From Thermobifida alba (GTDB lineage: Bacteria > Actinomycetota > Actinomycetes > Streptosporangiales > Streptosporangiaceae): 64,000 nt of DNA. The translations under genes and the position numbers were made by a program. Position 1 is the stretch's first letter; the number at the start of each line of letters is the position of its first letter. This document shows, piece after piece, positions 62,121-64,000 of the stretch. Location of the stretch: positions 4,260,422-4,324,421 of the forward strand of contig NZ_CP051627.1 in the NCBI RefSeq assembly GCF_023208015.1, read 5' to 3'. A model generated the notes under the pieces. The model saw only the letters and a list, made by a program, of their open reading frames with translations. It did not search any database and was not told where the DNA came from.

Positions 62121-63029
62121 ATGACTGCTCTGACCAACGAGGCTGCACGACAGACCGCCGACGACTACCCCACCCGCAAGGCGAGCGAGCCCGCCCTGCT
62201 CTACCGCAAGCACCCGGTCGTCTGGGGAGACCGCGAGGGCCCCATCGACTCCGAGACCCTCGACAGCTACGAGGCCAAGGGCTACCTGCAGGTCGAGCAG
62301 CTGCTCACCGCCGACGAACTGGCCGCCTGCCGGGCCGAACTGGACCGGCTGAGCTCCGACGAGGAACTCAAGCGCGACGAGCGCGTCGTGGTCGAGCGCA
62401 CCTCCAACGAGGTCCGCTCCGTCTTCGACGTGCACAAGATCAGCCCGCTCTTCGCCGACCTGGTGCGCGACCCGCGCGTCGTGGGCCGCGCCCGCCAGAT
62501 CCTCGGCTCCGACGTCTACGTGCACCAGAGCCGCATCAACTACAAGCCGGGCTTCGGCGGCGGCGACTTCTACTGGCACTCCGACTTCGAGACCTGGCAC
62601 GCCGAGGACGGGATGCCGCAGCCGCGGGCGACCAGCATCTCCATCGCGCTCACCGAGAACTACGTGCACAACGGCGCGCTGATGATCATGCCCGGCTCGC
62701 ACAAGACGTTCGTCTCGTGCGTCGGCCGGACCCCGGAGGACCACTACCGGGAGTCCCTGAAGAAGCAGGAGATCGGCGTTCCCGACCAGAACAGCCTCAC
62801 CATCCTGGCCGAGAAGCACGGCATCGACGTGCTCACCGGCCCGGCTGGCAGCGCGATCATGTTCGACTGCAACTGCATGCACGGATCCGGCGGCAACATC
62901 ACGCCGTTCCCGCGGTCGAACATCTTCATCGTGTTCAACAGCGTCGAGAACACCTGCGGCGCACCGTTCTCCGCACCCCGTCCGCGCCCCGCATTCCTGG
63001 GGGCGCGTGACTTCACACCCGTGATGTAG
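62121..63029 (+). CDS. ectD: Ectoine 5-hydroxylase
   Basis: A 302-residue 2-oxoglutarate/Fe(II) dioxygenase that makes 5-hydroxyectoine. Iron ligands lie in FYWHSDFETWHAEDGMP (His and Asp) and MHGSGGN (distal His). HQSRINYKPGFGGGDF and the SNIFIVFNSVENTCGAPFSA end are conserved in EctD. The ATG at 62121 follows GAGGGGG. 61 bp after ectC, so it is probably co-transcribed. Confidence 0.97.
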   Translation: MTALTNEAARQTADDYPTRKASEPALLYRKHPVVWGDREGPIDSETLDSYEAKGYLQVEQLLTADELAACRAELDRLSSDEELKRDERVVVERTSNEVRSVFDVHKISPLFADLVRDPRVVGRARQILGSDVYVHQSRINYKPGFGGGDFYWHSDFETWHAEDGMPQPRATSISIALTENYVHNGALMIMPGSHKTFVSCVGRTPEDHYRESLKKQEIGVPDQNSLTILAEKHGIDVLTGPAGSAIMFDCNCMHGSGGNITPFPRSNIFIVFNSVENTCGAPFSAPRPRPAFLGARDFTPVM

Positions 63030-63211
63030 CGGACCGGCGGCGGTGTCCCGCACCCCGCGGGACGCCGCCGCCCCCGACCCGCCGACGCGGCCCCCCCGGC
63101 CGGATCCCCGACAACCGCCCCCGCGAGGGCCTACCCCTTCGAACCCCCCACCCCCCACCCGAGCGTTGCGGCCCCCCGTCGCCGCCAACGCTCACGGACA
63201 GGAGCGACACC

Positions 63212-64000
63212 ATGACCGATCACAAGAACCTGGACCGCCGCGGCCTCTTCCGCGCCGGAGGAATCGGACTGGCCGCGGTCGCCCTGGGCCCCGCCCTGGC
63301 TGCCTGCTCCCGCACCGAGGACACCGTGACCCTGGACAGCTTGCGGGAACAGGGCTACATCCGGGTCGCGATCAACAACGAGGCCCCCTTCGGCTACATC
63401 GGCGAGGACGGCGAGGTGACCGGCTCCTCCCCCGAGCTGCTCCGCGCCATCTTCGCGGAACTGGGCGTCGACGACGTCCGAGCCGAGTCCGTGGCCTGGG
63501 ACGGACTCATCCCCGGACTGAAGGCCAAGCGGTTCGACGCGGTGGCCGCCGGAATGTACGTCACCCCCGAGCGGTGCGCCGAGGTCGCGTTCGCCGAACC
63601 CGACTACCGCATCCTCCAGGCGTTCCTCGTCCCCTCCGGCAACCCCCACGGCCTGAGCACCTTCGACGACATCGCCGCCGACCCCGACGTCACGGTGGCC
63701 GTGCTCAACGCCTCCGTGGAGCAGGGCTACGCCGAGGGCGCGGGCGTGCCCGCCGACCAGATCGAGACCGTCGACAACCAGGTCAGCGCCTACGAACTGC
63801 TGCAGAAGGGCCGGGTCGACGCGGTCGCGCTGAGCACCATCTCGCTCAACCGGCTGCTGGAGCAGCGCGGCGGCGACTTCGAGGTCACCGAAGGCTTCAT
63901 CCCGGTGGTGGACGGCGAGGAGGTCACCCCCGCCGGAGCCCTCGCCTTCCGCAAGAGCGACACCGCACTCCTCGACGAGGTCAACCGGGTGCTCGCCGAG
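63212..64000 (+). CDS. ehuB: Ectoine/hydroxyectoine ABC transporter binding protein (3' end outside window)
   Basis: The first 263 residues of an extracellular solute-binding protein (family 3). The leader has a DRRGLFRAGGIGLAAVALG segment with a twin-Arg-like start and a lipobox-type ALAACS. The mature part has GYIRVAINNEAPFGYIGEDG, SSPELLRAIFAELGVDDV, GLIPGLKAKRFDAVAAGMYV and VEQGYAEGAGVPADQIETVD, the EhuB pattern. Directly behind ectABCD, it would begin an ehu uptake operon that salvages ectoines. No stop before the window end. Confidence 0.9.
   Translation, partial: MTDHKNLDRRGLFRAGGIGLAAVALGPALAACSRTEDTVTLDSLREQGYIRVAINNEAPFGYIGEDGEVTGSSPELLRAIFAELGVDDVRAESVAWDGLIPGLKAKRFDAVAAGMYVTPERCAEVAFAEPDYRILQAFLVPSGNPHGLSTFDDIAADPDVTVAVLNASVEQGYAEGAGVPADQIETVDNQVSAYELLQKGRVDAVALSTISLNRLLEQRGGDFEVTEGFIPVVDGEEVTPAGALAFRKSDTALLDEVNRVLAE

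Overview
The window is very high-GC DNA with dense, often translationally coupled genes (ATGA and GTGA overlaps), many GTG starts and no long T-tracts after its hairpins. XRE/DUF397/RsbW-like ATPase cassettes, a WhiB protein, an ANTAR protein, PAS/SpoIIE-type signalling proteins and an ectABCD-ehuB locus point to a filamentous actinomycete. A Nocardiopsaceae member (Nocardiopsis, Streptomonospora or Thermobifida type) is my best guess; this is inference from gene content, not from a marker gene. No rRNA, tRNA or CRISPR array is visible.

Layout. 1-8.4 kb is an accessory region. It opens with the 3' end of an N6-adenine DNA methylase gene, followed by two broken hsdS remnants and two tandem copies of a roughly 3-kb cassette. 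Each cassette holds an hsdS 3' end, an 83-aa DUF397 gene, a 62/63-aa DUF397 gene, an XRE/DUF5753 regulator, then a divergent RNA hairpin, a 40-aa ORF and a GHKL ATPase. The flanks of the two copies are close to identical but the XRE genes and their operators differ. 8.4-21 kb is ordinary chromosome: a TetR/hydrolase pair, yceI, argS, plsX, a KamA-family radical SAM gene, a ROK glucokinase, a membrane protein, an SDR/crotonase pair and a sortase-anchored repeat protein.

22-27 kb is a lower-GC island and the most unusual stretch: DUF6879, XRE, a 44-residue peptide, a JmjC (NO66/MINA53-like) oxygenase, an aldo/keto reductase, an APH-fold kinase and a 53-aa Cys-rich ORF, nearly all abutting or overlapping. 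It looks like a peptide-modification (RiPP-like) operon that I do not recognise. Two of its genes carry single-base frameshifts in homopolymer runs. 27-29.5 kb holds a third XRE/DUF397/ATPase cassette.

29.5-38.4 kb is a polyamine uptake and catabolism locus: a class III aminotransferase, an aminoaldehyde dehydrogenase, PotADBC and a DAO-family oxidase. 38.4-54 kb is a signalling island: a HAMP-array hybrid kinase with a coupled response regulator, a SpoIIE-type phosphatase, a NarL/DesK-type two-component system with an ABC exporter, and PAS/GAF, GAF-ANTAR, STAS and MEDS-ATPase proteins, a set typical of partner-switching control. 54-59 kb holds a glycosyltransferase, a degenerate SDR, a PP2C phosphatase, a CopC-like protein and a WhiB protein. 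59.5-64 kb is the ectoine/hydroxyectoine cluster ectABCD followed by ehuB, which runs off the window end.
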